Shown here: one piece after another, positions 11,040 to 21,960 of the stretch
How the letters are laid out: every line of letters starts with the position of its first letter
Numbering within the stretch: the stretch's first letter is position 1
Assembly: GCF_012489685.1 (NCBI RefSeq)
Contig: NC_080043.1
Span: 52,474,289 to 52,538,288 of the forward strand
Direction: 5' to 3'
Source: Lotus japonicus
Taxonomy: Eukaryota; Streptophyta; Magnoliopsida; Fabales; Fabaceae
DNA: 64,000 bases
Translations under genes and position numbers: made by a program
Notes under the pieces: generated by a model
Told to the model about the DNA's origin: nothing
Seen by the model: only the letters and a program-made list of their open reading frames with translations
Databases searched by the model: none

Positions 11040-11359
11040 TGTTCCGTGCTAGAACATAGAGAGGGAAGGTAGTACCCAAAGTATGAGGAAGGTGATGAGA
11101 ATGCTTAGAGAGAGAAGCTCTAACCACTTAGAGAGAGAAAATGTAACTGAATTTCAATGCTATTATTATTCAAATGAGCTAAGAGTCCTTTACAATTGGT
11201 ACTTCCTCTCTATTTATAGAAGTGGAGTTGGGTTTTGGCGCCTTTATCCTGCATAAATGGGCCAGTTGGGCCTCGGGAATGGGGGCCCAATGTCATGGCG
11301 CGTTCCCTGCCTAAGGTCAGGTTCCCTGGGCGAGGGACCCTGGGGTCTCGCCTAGTCCA
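11040..11359 (-). repeat. 5' LTR of the Tat-like gypsy element
   Basis: It is a near-identical partner of 3646-3967. On the minus strand it begins TGGACTAGGCGAG and ends TAGCACGGAACA. By eye the two LTRs differ by small substitutions such as cccccc/cctctc and gggatt/gggttt. It lies directly before the primer-binding site. Confidence 0.85.
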
Positions 11360-11942
11360 ACTACACTGTTTGTGAATATGGAGTGTTATGAGAGTTAGCA
11401 AGTAGGATCCGATGGAAGGTCTAAGCTACTGCGGACGTGGACGATCGAGGCTTTCTTAGGAAATGAGACTTGGGGATAATGAGGATCTTTTGACTTGTTA
11501 GATTTCGAAACAAGTGAATGCATAAGACTTGATTTTGAGAATAAATTTCATAATGAATTAATTCAAGATAGAACACTTTGAATGATAAGGATAACCCCTT
11601 TTGAGGAAATCTTAGGATATGAAATGAGTTTAAGAACGGGAAGGGTCGACGATCTAAAGTTCGAGGAAAGATAAGTATTTCGGTTGCGAACATCAAGAGG
11701 AGGAGATGTTATGACTAGAACAACCACTAAGTGCAGGTGCTACTCCTTGCTTGTGAAGCAATTAGTTAATGGACCGGCGTTTACCCTAGGGAAAAACGAT
11801 AGAGACAATGAACTTTAGCTAAACACGTATCCGGGTAAGGACGAAGCATTATTTGCTAGCTTTTGCTCACACATATAACTTGAAGTGAGACGGTTGAAAG
11901 ATCAGGCTCCTCATCCGTTGAGGGAATGAACCTCATTTTCTA

Positions 11943-12485
11943 TATTATTTGATTAAGGGGACTGTCCTTAATCCTACTCTTTACTACTTGATTAAGAGGT
12001 CGGACCTTAATCATACTGTCTGTTATTTGATTGAGAGGTTGGACCTTTATAATATTATTTATTATATTATTAAGAGGTTGGACCTTAATCATACTATTAG
12101 TTATTTGATTAAGAGGTTAGACCTTAATCATATTATTTGCTTTTGGATTAAAGAGGATGGACCTTAATCATGTTATTTGCTTTTAGATTAAAGAGGATGG
12201 ACCTTAAACCTGTTATTTGCTTTTGGATGAAAGAGGATGTACCTTATTCCTAATATTTGCTATTGGATTAAAGAGGAAAAACCTTAATCATATTATTTGC
12301 TATTGGTTTAAAGAGGATAGGCCTTAATCAAATTATTTGCTATTGGATTAAAGAGGATAGACCTTAATCATAATATTTGTTATTAGATTAAAGAGGATAG
12401 ACCTTAATCATAATATTTGTTGTTGGATTAAAGAGGATAGACCTTAATCCTATTATTGGTTATCGATTAAGGGGCTAGTCTTTGA
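11943..12485 (+). repeat. Degenerate tandem array, ~36 to 40 bp units
   Basis: Roughly fourteen units carry the core 'gattaaagaggatagacc' followed by 'ttaatcat' and a T/A-rich spacer such as 'attatttgctattg'. Early units read 'gattaagaggttggacc' and later ones 'gattaaagaggatagacc', so the array changes gradually along its length. The units are contiguous variants with no distinct unique spacers, so this is not a CRISPR-like layout. Such arrays are common in giant plant LTRs. Confidence 0.85.
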
Positions 12486-12671
12486 TTTTTTTATTTGTTT
12501 GCTTGATTAAAGAGTATAGATCCTTATTGCGTTAGTTGATTGACTCTTGGGTCGTACAAATACGTTAGCGACACGTGGCTCTGCCATGGAAAGGATTTGA
12601 AGATACAACTATGCGTAGGCGGCGAGAAATGGACTGATGGCTTGACGTTCACATGCTAGAGATGGACATAT
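12430..12671 (+). repeat. Duplicated flank, copy 1 (with 17507-17750)
   Basis: This segment, from 'aaagaggatagacc' to the CATAT before the copia LTR, recurs at 17507-17750 with only a few substitutions and a 2-base indel. In both places it directly precedes a copia LTR. Host flank was therefore copied together with the element. Confidence 0.9.
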
Positions 12672-13842
12672 TGTAAGATCAAGTTTTGATCTAGTAGTAC
12701 AACTCTATGTTTTGATGATTACAAGTTATCTATTAAGTATGAACAATTATGGTACTCTAACGTTGTTTTCTGAGTGTTCAAATGGCAGGCCAAGACTCTG
12801 GTATGATTCAGAAGCACAATGCTCAAAGAGTAACCTCTGCAACGCTTTCGCACATACTATGTTCAAACTGAACAGTAGATCAAGCTTCTGAAGATTATAA
12901 AGCTCTGATATGGATTCAGCTCACTAGAAGCTCTGAAGGATCAGACGCTCTGAAGGATCAGACGCTCTAAAGGATCAGAAGCTGAGTAGTGAAGATTCTG
13001 AAGTCCAAGAGTAAGCTGGCTCTGAAGACCAAGCACTACTCCTCTAAGTCCAGAAGTAGAAGGTACAAAGGTCATAGGATCCAAGCTTCCCTCTGACTCT
13101 GATCATCAAGCTTCACAAGTTCCAAGATGAAGCATCACTCTGATCAGAAGTCAACATGGTTGAAGGTCATGTCGCTATCCAAAGTACAAAAGCAATTGTA
13201 CCATTCCTGACGACCTTACCTAACTGATTCAGCCACAGCAGAACCTGGAAATTCCAGATCTGCCCTCCAACGGTAGCATCTCCATGCAACGTTCAAACCC
13301 TAATCCTTGGAGTATATAAAGAGGCTGAAGATTGAAAGATGCCGCCTAAGAAACTACGCGCAAGCAAAAATTCAAATATCTTCTTAGCAATCTTTCTTCA
13401 AATAGAACTAAGTGTGTTTACTATCAGCTTTCCAAGAAGCATTTATTTGTAAACCCTAAACCTTCAAACAGTTGTTTGATTTACCTTTAGGAGATCAAGG
13501 TTGATCGGATACTAGAGAAGACTAAGAGAGTGAATCTTAGTTTTAGCTAAGTCAGTGTATTGTTAGTCACTTTGCAGGTAGCAAGTGCAGTTGTAACAAA
13601 ACTCTGATTAGTGGATTTCCTTCATTCTAAGAAGGAAGAAATCACCTTAACGGGTGGACTGGATTAGCTTGAGGGATTTATCAAGTGAACCAGGATGAAA
13701 TCATTTGTGTGCTTTCCTTATCTCTTATCTCTGCACTTTTAACATTGGTGATTGAAGAGATTTATTTAAATCTCAAGTGGGTTGAGCTTTTAGTTTTAAA
13801 ACGCTATTCAAACCCCCATTTCTATCGTTTTTCATACCTCCA
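12672..13842 (+). repeat. 5' LTR of the SIRE-like copia element
   Basis: The LTR begins TGTAAGATCAAG and ends TTCATACCTCCA (1171 bp). It matches 17751-18936 closely with scattered substitutions and short indels. A TATA-like 'gagtatataaagagg' lies near 13312. A run of short repeats with 'gctctgaaggatcag' near 12930 is present in both LTRs. Confidence 0.85.
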
Positions 13843-13844
13843 AT

Positions 13845-13856
13845 TGGAATCAGAGC
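13845..13856 (+). promoter_or_regulatory. Primer-binding site (initiator Met tRNA type)
   Basis: TGGAATCAGAGC lies two bases past the LTR end. The usual plant copia sequence is TGGTATCAGAGC, so there is one mismatch. This is consistent with a decayed copy. Confidence 0.8.
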
Positions 13857-13917
13857 GCAAGTTCTAATTACCACACCTAACAGTGTTCAGTGATTCGGGC
13901 CGGTGTGAAAAACTAAA

Positions 13918-14754
13918 ATGGCTGCCACCATTGAAACGCAAAAAGATGTCTACAGTGCAAAGCCTCCTATGTTTGATGGGCAAAGATTTGAATACTGGAA
14001 AGACAGGATTGAAAGCTTCTTTCTGGGCTTTGATGCAGATCTCTGGGATATTATAGTGGATGGCTACGAGCGTCCAGTTGATGTAGATGGCAAGAAGATC
14101 TCCAGATCAGAGATGTCTGCCGAACAAAAGAAGCTTTACTCACTACATCATAAAGCTAGAACTATTATTCTAAGTGCTATTTCTTATGAAGAATATCAAA
14201 AGATCACAGATCGTGAGTATGCTAAGGGTATCTTTGATTCATTGAAGATGACCCATGAAGGAAACAAGAAGGTGAAGGAGTCAAAGGCGTTGGCCTTGAT
14301 TAGAAAGTATGAATCCTTCCAGATGGAATCCAGTGAGTCCATTGAGGACATGTTCTCCAGATTTCAGCTACTCATTGTTGGAATTAGACCTCTCAACAAG
14401 AGCTACACAACTGTTGATCATGTCATGAGAATTCTGATAGGCCTTCCTGAAAGCTGGATGCCTCTGATAACTTCCTTGGAGCTCACAAGAGATGTTGATC
14501 AGATGAGTCTGGAAGAACTCATAAGCATACTGAAGTGTCATGAACTGAAGCGTTCTGAACATCAGGATCAGAAAAATAAGTCTATTGCCTTGAAATCCAA
14601 ATCTGAAAAGGCTAAAGCTCTCCAAGCAGAAGAAGAAGAATCTGAAGAAGCCTCTGAAGATTCTGATGAGGATGAGCTGACTCTGATCTCCAGAAGGCTT
14701 AACAGCATCTGGAAGCACAGGCAGAGCAAGTACAAAAGCTCTATCGTGGAATGA
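13918..14754 (+). pseudogene. copia gag fragment (SIRE-like)
   Basis: This 278-codon ORF opens 62 bases after the primer-binding site. It has the UBN2-type gag domain: PPMFDGQRFEYWKDRIESF near residue 20, LWDIIVDGYE near 40, and a MSLEELISILKCHE-type helix near 190. An acidic linker (EEEESEEASEDSDEDE) follows. The normal continuation with the CCHC knuckle, protease, integrase and most of RT is gone. The frame breaks after RQSKYK where sequence from late pol is joined, so the last few residues (SSIVE) are not gag. Confidence 0.8.
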
Positions 14755-15404
14755 TAGGTTCACTTCTATACTTAACTGCATCTAGGCCAGATATTCTGTT
14801 TAGTGTACACTTATGTGCTCGATTCCAATCAGATCCTAGAGAAACTCACTTAACTGCTGTTAAGAGAATTCTCAGATATCTGAAAGGTACCACTAACCTT
14901 GGCTTGATGTATAAGAAAACATCAGAGTATAAGCTTTCAGGTTATTGTGATGCTGATTATGCTGGAGATAGAACTGAAAGAAAGAGTACTTCTGGAAATT
15001 GTCAATTTTTGGGAAGTAACTTAGTCTCATGGGCAAGCAAGAGGCAGTCTACTATTGCACTATCCACTGCAGAGGCAGAATATATCTCAGCAGCTATATG
15101 CAGCACTCAGATGCTCTGGATGAAACATCAGTTAGAGGATTATCAAATCCTTGAGAGCAACATTCCAATTTATTGTGATAACACTACTGCAATCTCACTT
15201 AGTAAGAATCCAATCTTACACTCAAGGGCTACATTGAGGTAAAGTAGCACTTTATTAGAGATTATGTTCAGAAGGGCGTACTTCTTCTGAAGTTTATTGA
15301 TCCTGACCATCAATGGGCAGGTATCTTCACAAAGCCCTTAGCAGAGGATAGATTTAAATTTATACTGAAAAATCTGAATATGGACTTTTGTCCAGTATGG
15401 AGAT
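14736..15404 (+). pseudogene. copia pol remnant: end of RT and RNase H
   Basis: The ORF at 14751-15242 begins MIGSLLYLTASRPDI, a conserved block near the end of copia RT. It continues through RNase H signatures: SGYCDADYAGD, STSGNCQFLG and ALSTAEAEYISAA. It stops early after HSRA because of a frame change near 15235. The remaining family residues (for example DYVQKG and IFTKPLAED) are read in another frame up to a stop at 15402. It lacks the RT catalytic region. The join to gag has short shared sequence ('caaaagctct'), which suggests illegitimate recombination. Confidence 0.8.
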
Positions 15405-15771
15405 GAATCAGAACCTCTGACTATGATGCTTCCTCATCAGAAGATGTCTAGTTCAGAAGGTAACTCAGTCAGAAGATAAGTACTCATTGGTGCTTACTCT
15501 GAGACGAGACAGTAAGCATGTGTCAGTTACTTTGATACAACGTTCCTTGTGCCCGTGCTGACAATCTGTTGTAATGAGTGTTGATGTGCTTTTTCTCCAC
15601 CGTGTGATTTGTGTATTAACTGTTCAAAATGATGTTCTTAATTTTCAACCGTTGATTTTACTTTTGCTTTTACAATCAACAACGGTTACTTTCTAAAACC
15701 ACTACGCACACACGTTCTCCATCATTCACGTCTTTTGCTTCTCTCTCCTGTTTGCAAAACCCTCATTCTCT

Positions 15772-17384
15772 TTGAATCTCTCTCGCTCTCACTCATCTCT
15801 CTTCTACCCAAACCTCCTACCTCCAACAATGGCGAATTCTGAAATAGCTGACTCCGGTGAAAGGTCTGATTCCGCCGATGGAAGAGTACTTCCTAGAATG
15901 GTTGTGGGTATTCCAACAAGGCAAGTGGGTCCTGTTCTGCGTCCAAGATATACTGAGGGTGCTCAAGCACAAGTCCAAGACGCGGAAGATGTTGTTCCCT
16001 TATCTCAAAGAAGATGTGCAGTTACCTGCGTTTTCCCTCCAGAAGATCTCCAAGTTCTTGCTGAATGGAGATTTGACCTCGACAAGATTGCTGACAATGG
16101 AGTTGATCTTCGTCCTGAAGCTCAAGCTCAAGGCTGGGAAGGGTATTTCCAAAGACTTCATGGTCCAGTTTATGATAAACTCGTGAAGGAATTCTGGAAG
16201 CACGCTGACTACAATGAGCATCAAGTAGTGTCATTTGTCCTGGGGAAGAGGATCATCATTTCTGAGAAGTCGTTTGTAAGGCTTCTGGGTGCAGAAACAA
16301 GCAATGGCTACAGATTCCAGTTGCAGGAATCAAAAGTCAAACCAAAAACCAAAGAGGCAGTCAACATGGCTCTTTATTCTACATGGAAGCCAGGGAAAAA
16401 TGACTGCAAGACCAAGGATCTTCATCCTGAATTGAGAATCTGGCACAAGATTCTGCTAAACTGCATAAATCAAAGGCCAAAGGGAAGCTCTCCAGATTAC
16501 ATCAACTTCACTCAGAAGGTGTTGCTCTTCTTTATCAAGGAGCACCGCAAAGTCTGTCTGCAATCAAATACATACCTTTTGGCAGATTACTTTCTGACTT
16601 CTTCATAGAGAGCAAACTGATAAAGGCTCTGCAAAAATTAGGATGCACTGAAGACTTGACAACAATTACTGGGGATGTCTTCACTCCTACTTCCATGAAG
16701 AGAATGGGTCTGATAGAAACAAAGGCTGAAGTCAAAATTGCTGATGCAAGACCAAGAAGAAGAACCCATCTGAAGGACTACCCCCTCTGGTCTAAGGCTG
16801 ATGACCTAGAGGCAATCAGAATCTATCTTGATGATCTGAGGCAGCAAGGCTATGAGATTGATGTGGATGAATTCTTCAGGAATCTTCCAGATCCTCCTGA
16901 CTTTGAGTCTCCCAGGAAGAGGAAGACTAAGAGAAAGCAAGTTGAAGCCTCTGAGGAGAATGATCTCTCTGATGGTGATGACAATGATGATGATGAACCA
17001 CCGCCTCAGAAGAAGGCCAAGAAGGTCAGGATTGTGACTCAAGTCACTCATCTGCAACCAACTCAGGAGCCTGCTAGAACTGCACCTTCTACCAGAATCA
17101 CAAGATCTGCAGCTAGAGCTTCAAGTAAGTTTGTTGTTCTTTCAGATGATGATTTAAATTTGCTTGATGCAATTCATGATGAAACCAATCCTGAACCCAC
17201 ACCAATCAATCAACCAACTTCTCATCCTTCACCCCCTAGGGCCTCATTCTTCCAACCTTCCATTGAGGAAGAACCCATCTGGAAAATGCTCCAAGCTAAC
17301 AAACCCTCTGCTTCAACCTCACCCATTATTCTTCCATACAATCCACAACCCTCTGAACCAATAATTTCTGAGACACAAGCTTGA
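15772..17384 (+). pseudogene. Envelope-like ORF of the SIRE-type element, frameshifted
   Basis: Two open pieces (15772-16608 and 16656-17384) form one ancestral ORF downstream of pol, the position of the SIRE1 envelope-like gene. The first piece has a conserved plant-transposon domain (for example RLHGPVYDKLVKEFW and SEKSFVRLLGAE). Near 16570 the frame shifts, and matching sequence carries on into the second piece, which has a basic, low-complexity C-terminal region (PRKRKTKRKQ; NDDDEPPPQKKAKK). The function of this protein class is unproven, and I see no clear signal peptide in the first piece. It is non-functional as it stands. Confidence 0.65.
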
Positions 17385-17506
17385 GAAACACTCTGAAAGA
17401 GAAGATCTCTCTCCTTGTCCCACTATTTCCAATCGTACCAATGTACTTTTTTCTTCTCCTTCCAACAAATCTGAAACTTCTCGCCGATTCTTTCAACTTG
17501 TCGGAG

Positions 17507-17750
17507 AAAGAGGATAGACCTTAATCCTATTATTGGTTATCGATTAAGGGGCTAGTCTTTGATTTTTTTATTCGTTTGCTTGATTAAAGAGTATATAGAC
17601 CCTTATTGTGTTAGTTGATTGACTCTTGGGTCGTACAAATACGTTAGCGACACGTGGCTCTGCCATGGAAAGGATATGAAGATACAACTATGCGTAGGCG
17701 GCGAGAAATGGACTGATGGCTTGACGTTCACATGCTAGAGATGGACATAT
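17507..17750 (+). repeat. Duplicated flank, copy 2
   Basis: It begins at 'aaagaggatagacc' immediately after copia interior sequence ('caacttgtcgg'). It ends with CATAT directly before the second copia LTR and nearly equals 12430-12671. The join at 17506/17507 between element interior and host flank is the breakpoint of a tandem duplication. Confidence 0.9.
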
Positions 17751-18936
17751 TGTAAGATCAAGTTTTGATCTAGTAGTACAACTCTATGTTTTGATGATTA
17801 CAAGTTATCTATTAAGTATGAACAATTATGGTACTCTAACGTTGTTTTCTGAGTGTTCAAATGACAGGCCAAGACTCTGGTATGATTCAGAAGCACAATG
17901 CTCAAAGAGTAACCTCTGCAACGCTTTCGCACGTACTATGTTCAAACTGAACAGTAGATCAAGCTTCAGAAGATCTGAAGATTATAAAGCTCTGATATGG
18001 ATTCAGCTCACTAGAAGCTCTGAAGGATCAGACGCTCTGAAGGATCAGACGCTCTGAAGGATCAGAAGCTGAGAAGTGAAAAGATTCTGAAGTCCAAGAG
18101 TAAGCTGGCTCTGAAGACCAAGTACTTCTCCTCTGAGTCCAGAAGCAGAAGGTACAAAGGTTAGAGGATCCAAGCTTCCCTCTGACTCTGATCATCAAGC
18201 TTCACAAGTTCCAAGATGAAGCATCACTCTGATCAAAAGTCATCATGGTTGAAGGTCATGTCGCTATCCAAAGTACAAAAGCAATTGTATCATTCCTGAC
18301 GACCTTACATAACTGATTCAGCCACAGCAGAACCTGGAAATTCCATATCTGCCCTCCAACGGTAGCATCTCCATGCAACGTTCAAACCCTAATCCTTGGA
18401 GTATATAAAGAGGCTGAAGATTGAAAGATGCCGCCTAAGAAACTTGTTCACGCGCAAGCAAAAATTCAAATATCTTCTTAGCAATCTTTCTTCAAATAGA
18501 ACTAAGTGTGTTTACTATCAGCTTTCCAAGAAGCATTTATTTGTAAACCCTAAACCTTCAAACAGTTGTTTGATTTACCTTTAGGAGATCAAGGTTGATC
18601 GGATCCTAGAGAAGACTAAGAGAGTGAATCTTAGTGTTAGCTAAGTCAGTGTATTGTTAGTCACTTTGCAGGTAGCAAGTGCAGTTGTAACAAAACTCTG
18701 ATTAGTGGATTGCCTTCATTCTAAGAAGGAAGAAATCACCTTAACGGGTGGCCTGGATTCGCTTGAGGGATTTATCAAGTGAACCAGGATAAAATCATTT
18801 GTGTGTTTTCCTTATCTCTTATCTCTGCACTTTTATCATTGGTGATTGAAGAGATTTATTTAAATCTCAAGTGGGTTGAGCTTTTAGTTTTAAAACGCTA
18901 TTCAAACCCCCATTTCTATCGTTTTTCATACCTTCA
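17751..18936 (+). repeat. Solo LTR of the SIRE-like element with perfect CATAT target duplication
   Basis: The LTR begins TGTAAGATCAAG and ends TTCATACCTTCA (1186 bp). It is flanked by CATAT at 17746-17750 and CATAT at 18937-18941, the expected 5-bp target duplication. The next base resumes the host giant LTR. No primer-binding site follows. It is therefore a solo LTR or the 3' LTR of the original insertion. Confidence 0.85.
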
Positions 18937-18941
18937 CATAT

Positions 18942-19519
18942 GTTGTGTTTAATTGTTATTCACACGCTACTTATAACGATGCTGAATTTCGCTAGGACTT
19001 ATATTACATTACTCTAGGAAGTTTGCCATTTCTTGCCTTGTTTGTTTTGTTTGTGCTTGGGCGGTCGGCAAACTTCCAGGCTATAACAAGTGTTGTTGTG
19101 GGTAGCTGTCGTGTTGCTGTGAGGAGGTGATTGTGTTGTTGGCTGAAACTTGTAAGGATGTTTGTATAACTTTCTTTGGTTTTGGGTAGGTTCTGATGCA
19201 TTGCTCTTCTGCGATTCTCCACTGCGGGGATTGTAGGAAGTATATTGGACTTAGGGTGTTATCGCATTCTGAACTCTGTTGTCAAATAAAACATTACTTT
19301 ATTGTAGTTCGCATGTTTTGAATATCCGTCGTCACTCACGAGTGCTTGCCTTGACAAGGCCGGATGTATGGGTTTGGGCAGGAGTACATATCATGTTTTG
19401 GAAATGTTTTGAAAAGAAAAGAAAAAAAAATATACCCGTATTTTTAAATTCTTTTGGAAACTCATTTCATTTTCTTTAGCAGGTTACTATTTGTGATCCT
19501 TGAAGGTCGGGGTGCTACA
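18942..19519 (+). repeat. Giant LTR copy B, 3' end
   Basis: It ends 'ggttactatttgtg...aggtcggggtgctaca'. This parallels 'ggttactaaagtga...aatcggggtgttaca' at the end of the LTR at 55409-59582 and the inverted start of 20523-27505. It closes copy B, which therefore spans about 17 kb including the two inserted retrotransposons. Confidence 0.7.
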
Positions 19520-19854
19520 CATTGGTACCCAGACTTCAAAGTATATGTTCATAGAATTGAAAAAATGCATATTGTGTTTTAGTTTGAGGTATGTTTTTTC
19601 CAATTATGCAAACATATATGTGGTTTGTTATTGTTCAATGACCCTATTGTACTGCAGTTTAATGTGCGATATAGAAACAAATGTATATCGCACTTTGAAA
19701 GCGTAGTATTTATGTTTTTAGGCAATTTGACATACTTCATTTTAATACGCGGTAGCACTCGTGCCATTAAAATATACGTACCACACTTTTAAAGTGTGCT
19801 ACAGACATTTTGCAATGAAATTCGACAAAATAAAGGGGATAAATTGGCGGCAAT
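19520..19854. other. Gene-free spacer
   Basis: These 335 bases lie between two repeat units and contain no coding sequence that I recognise. They carry related short phrases ('tatcgcactttgaaagcg', 'ccacacttttaaagtgtgc') that resemble subterminal repeats of a DNA transposon, but no terminus was found. Confidence 0.4.
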
Positions 19855-21744
19855 CAAGGTTGTCAAACTGTCGAGTTGACTCTTAGAATCTTACGATTCT
19901 ACATTTCTAGGTCTCCAAAACGAGTCAACTCGCAAGCAAACTCTAAAATTATTGAAATCTAGCAAACTCTTGCTGACTCAGTAAACTCGCATAGACTCGG
20001 GATTCAACACCGAGTCTACGAGTCATGGAGAAAATGAATTTCACACTAAATCCTCATATTAAGAGGGGTTAGTTTGTGTTTTAACGAAAAAAATTTCAAC
20101 AAAGACTAATAGAGAGATAGGGTTTCTCATATCAATACAACATTCTAATTCACTTTTGAACCCTAGGTGAAGCCACGTCGGCGCTGCAAGTCGTCGCCAC
20201 CACTGTGGAAATTTTTAAGCTCTCTTTGTTCTACATTTGTTCATGATTGTCTGCATTTTAGCTAAGATGTTTTATCTGTCAAGATGTTCGACCAAATGTT
20301 GGAGCATCCGGTGCAACATTTGTCCCTGCGTAGCTGCTGTGTGTTGCACGAATTTTCTAGAAGCTTACGTGATCAACAAGCTAGGGTTGTTGAATAAGCT
20401 TCCGTGTGTTATCTGGAAATATATCAGGTATAATCAAATCTGCTGAAGAAGATTTGATTTGGTTTAAATTGTAGAAGATTATATCTTTTTATGTTCAAAT
20501 CTTATTTGATAAGATTTGGTACTGTAACACCCCGATTTCCGGGGGTCACTTTAGTAACCTATTAAAATAAATATGCAATATTTTCTAAAAGGGATTTATA
20601 AATGTGAGTATTTTTTTTCTTTTCAAAGTATTTCTAAATCATGAAATGCATACTCCCAACTGTATATAGATTTACATCCAGCCTTAAACAAGGCAAGTAC
20701 CCGGAGGTAACAACAGATGAACCCAACTTACAAACCTAACGAATAGAATTAGATTCACGAGGAATCTTATTATGCAATGACTCATAAATCCGATATACTC
20801 CCTACGATTTCCAAATCGGAGAATCGCAAGATAGCAATGCACCGGAACCTACCCAAAACTTTAAACAATACTTATAAAATAATCCTATAAGCTTTAACCA
20901 ACAATGATAAGTTCTTTACCCAAAAGGCTCTAGCCTTACACCCGACTCTATTCTTCGAGTCTTCTATAGTTCTTCGACATGAAGTAGCATCTGCTCGCAT
21001 CACCACCTATCGTTGTCTGACAATGGGCGTAGTCCGCCAAAACACACACAGAAGACGCGAGGGTCAACTCCAAAGAATTATATAAATAATAAATCCAATA
21101 TGTAAGGAAAATAAATAATAACCACTTAGGCTTATATTTTTAGGGATAACATCCTAGGGTTGCATATATCACAATGAATATGAAAGAATCATAATAACAA
21201 TTAGCATGCCTCAAATAGGATTAACAAGTACCAATCACACTCAGCAACTAAGTCAGTATGTATGTTGCATGAAATGCAATGCTGGTTGACAAGATGCATT
21301 CCGGAAGAAAGGATGGACATCAACGAGACGGCCCTAACACCAGCCACGATGGGTACCTCCCTGCTCGCGTGTCTCTTACACCACACAAAAGTAGTCAGAT
21401 CAGCAGTGAACCCGTAGGTCTGCCATTCCGTCTGCTACTAAGAACCACCGTAGTGTTCTAAATATGGAAATCCGGGTCTTATGACCATTTTGGAATCCAC
21501 CGAGGTCCGGTATCACGCCGTGTATTAACCTCAAAATGAGTGCATGAATGCAAAGTGATTAGCCAAACAACGTCTCCGACCTCACTCGACACGTCGCCAC
21601 GTGTTCTAATTAACTTAATGTCTTTAAAAAGAGTACCCTAAGGTAAATGTCGATTCTGCGACAAAATCAATAAATCATAAGAAGAAAGAATGCAATTATT
21701 CATGATAACTTCTTGAGTTATCCGACTCATCTCCATCCGATGGT

Positions 21745-21960
21745 CAAAAACTGCTCAGCGAGCAAAGAGTACCACAGTACTTGGAACTTAAAGTTCCCGG
21801 CTAAACTTTAGATAGCCAAACAATAAACTGCTCATCGAGCGAAAGAGTACGATTGTACTTGGAAACTTAAAGTTTCCGGCTAAACTTTAGATAGCCAAAC
21901 AACAAACTGCTCATCGAGCAAAAAGAGTATCAACATACTCAGAAACTTATAAATTCCTCA
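21745..21960 (-). repeat. ~83-bp tandem repeats in giant LTR copy C
   Basis: Two full units and one partial carry 'actgctcatcgagc', 'aaagagta' and 'ccggctaaactttagatagc' in the same order. The same repeat appears inverted at about 57815-57970 in copy D, so it is a fixed feature of the LTR family and not a local expansion. Confidence 0.8.

Larger units (their letters stand above)
3646..11359 (-). mobile_element. Non-autonomous Ty3/gypsy (Tat-like) retrotransposon, pol deleted
   Basis: Two direct repeats of about 320 bp (3646-3967 and 11040-11359) bound an interior that reads on the minus strand. In element order it contains the LTR, a primer-binding site TGGCGCCGTCTGTGGGGA, a gag-protease ORF (10678-7979), tandem repeats, an oppositely oriented 'gypsy-type transposon' ORF (4643-7099) and the second LTR. 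Reverse transcriptase, RNase H and most of integrase are missing. The final residues of the gag ORF pass from the start of RT (NFDLFSWSPKDM) to an integrase C-terminal GPY-like motif (GPTYRIKD), which places the deletion inside pol. An antisense ORF of this type is usual in Tat-lineage elements. The 5-bp flanks (ATTAT and ACTAC) do not match. Confidence 0.8.
11360..12671 (+). repeat. Giant LTR copy B, second fragment
   Basis: This resumes copy B after the gypsy insertion and runs to the copia element. It has no coding sequence that I recognise. The last 550 bases before 12480 are a degenerate tandem array (listed separately). The final 242 bases (12430-12671) are repeated at 17507-17750. It is assigned to the giant LTR because the sequence beyond the copia LTR (18942-19519) ends with the family's 3' terminus. 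Confidence 0.5.
12672..17506 (+). mobile_element. SIRE-like Ty1/copia element, internally deleted and lacking its 3' end
   Basis: It starts with an LTR (12672-13842) preceded by CATAT and followed by a primer-binding site resembling TGGTATCAGAGC. The interior holds a gag fragment, the RNase H end of pol, and an envelope-like ORF after pol, the hallmark of the SIRE1 lineage. About 3 kb of gag-pol is missing, with the junction near 14730. The element stops abruptly at 17506, where a second copy of the left flank begins. Its own 3' LTR is therefore absent. Confidence 0.8.

Noticed and set aside
3646..11359. Autonomous gypsy element
   Set aside because: No reverse transcriptase active site, RNase H or integrase core motif occurs in any frame between the LTRs.
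11943..12485. CRISPR-like regular repeats
   Set aside because: The units are contiguous, degenerate and without unique spacers, and the window is plant nuclear DNA.
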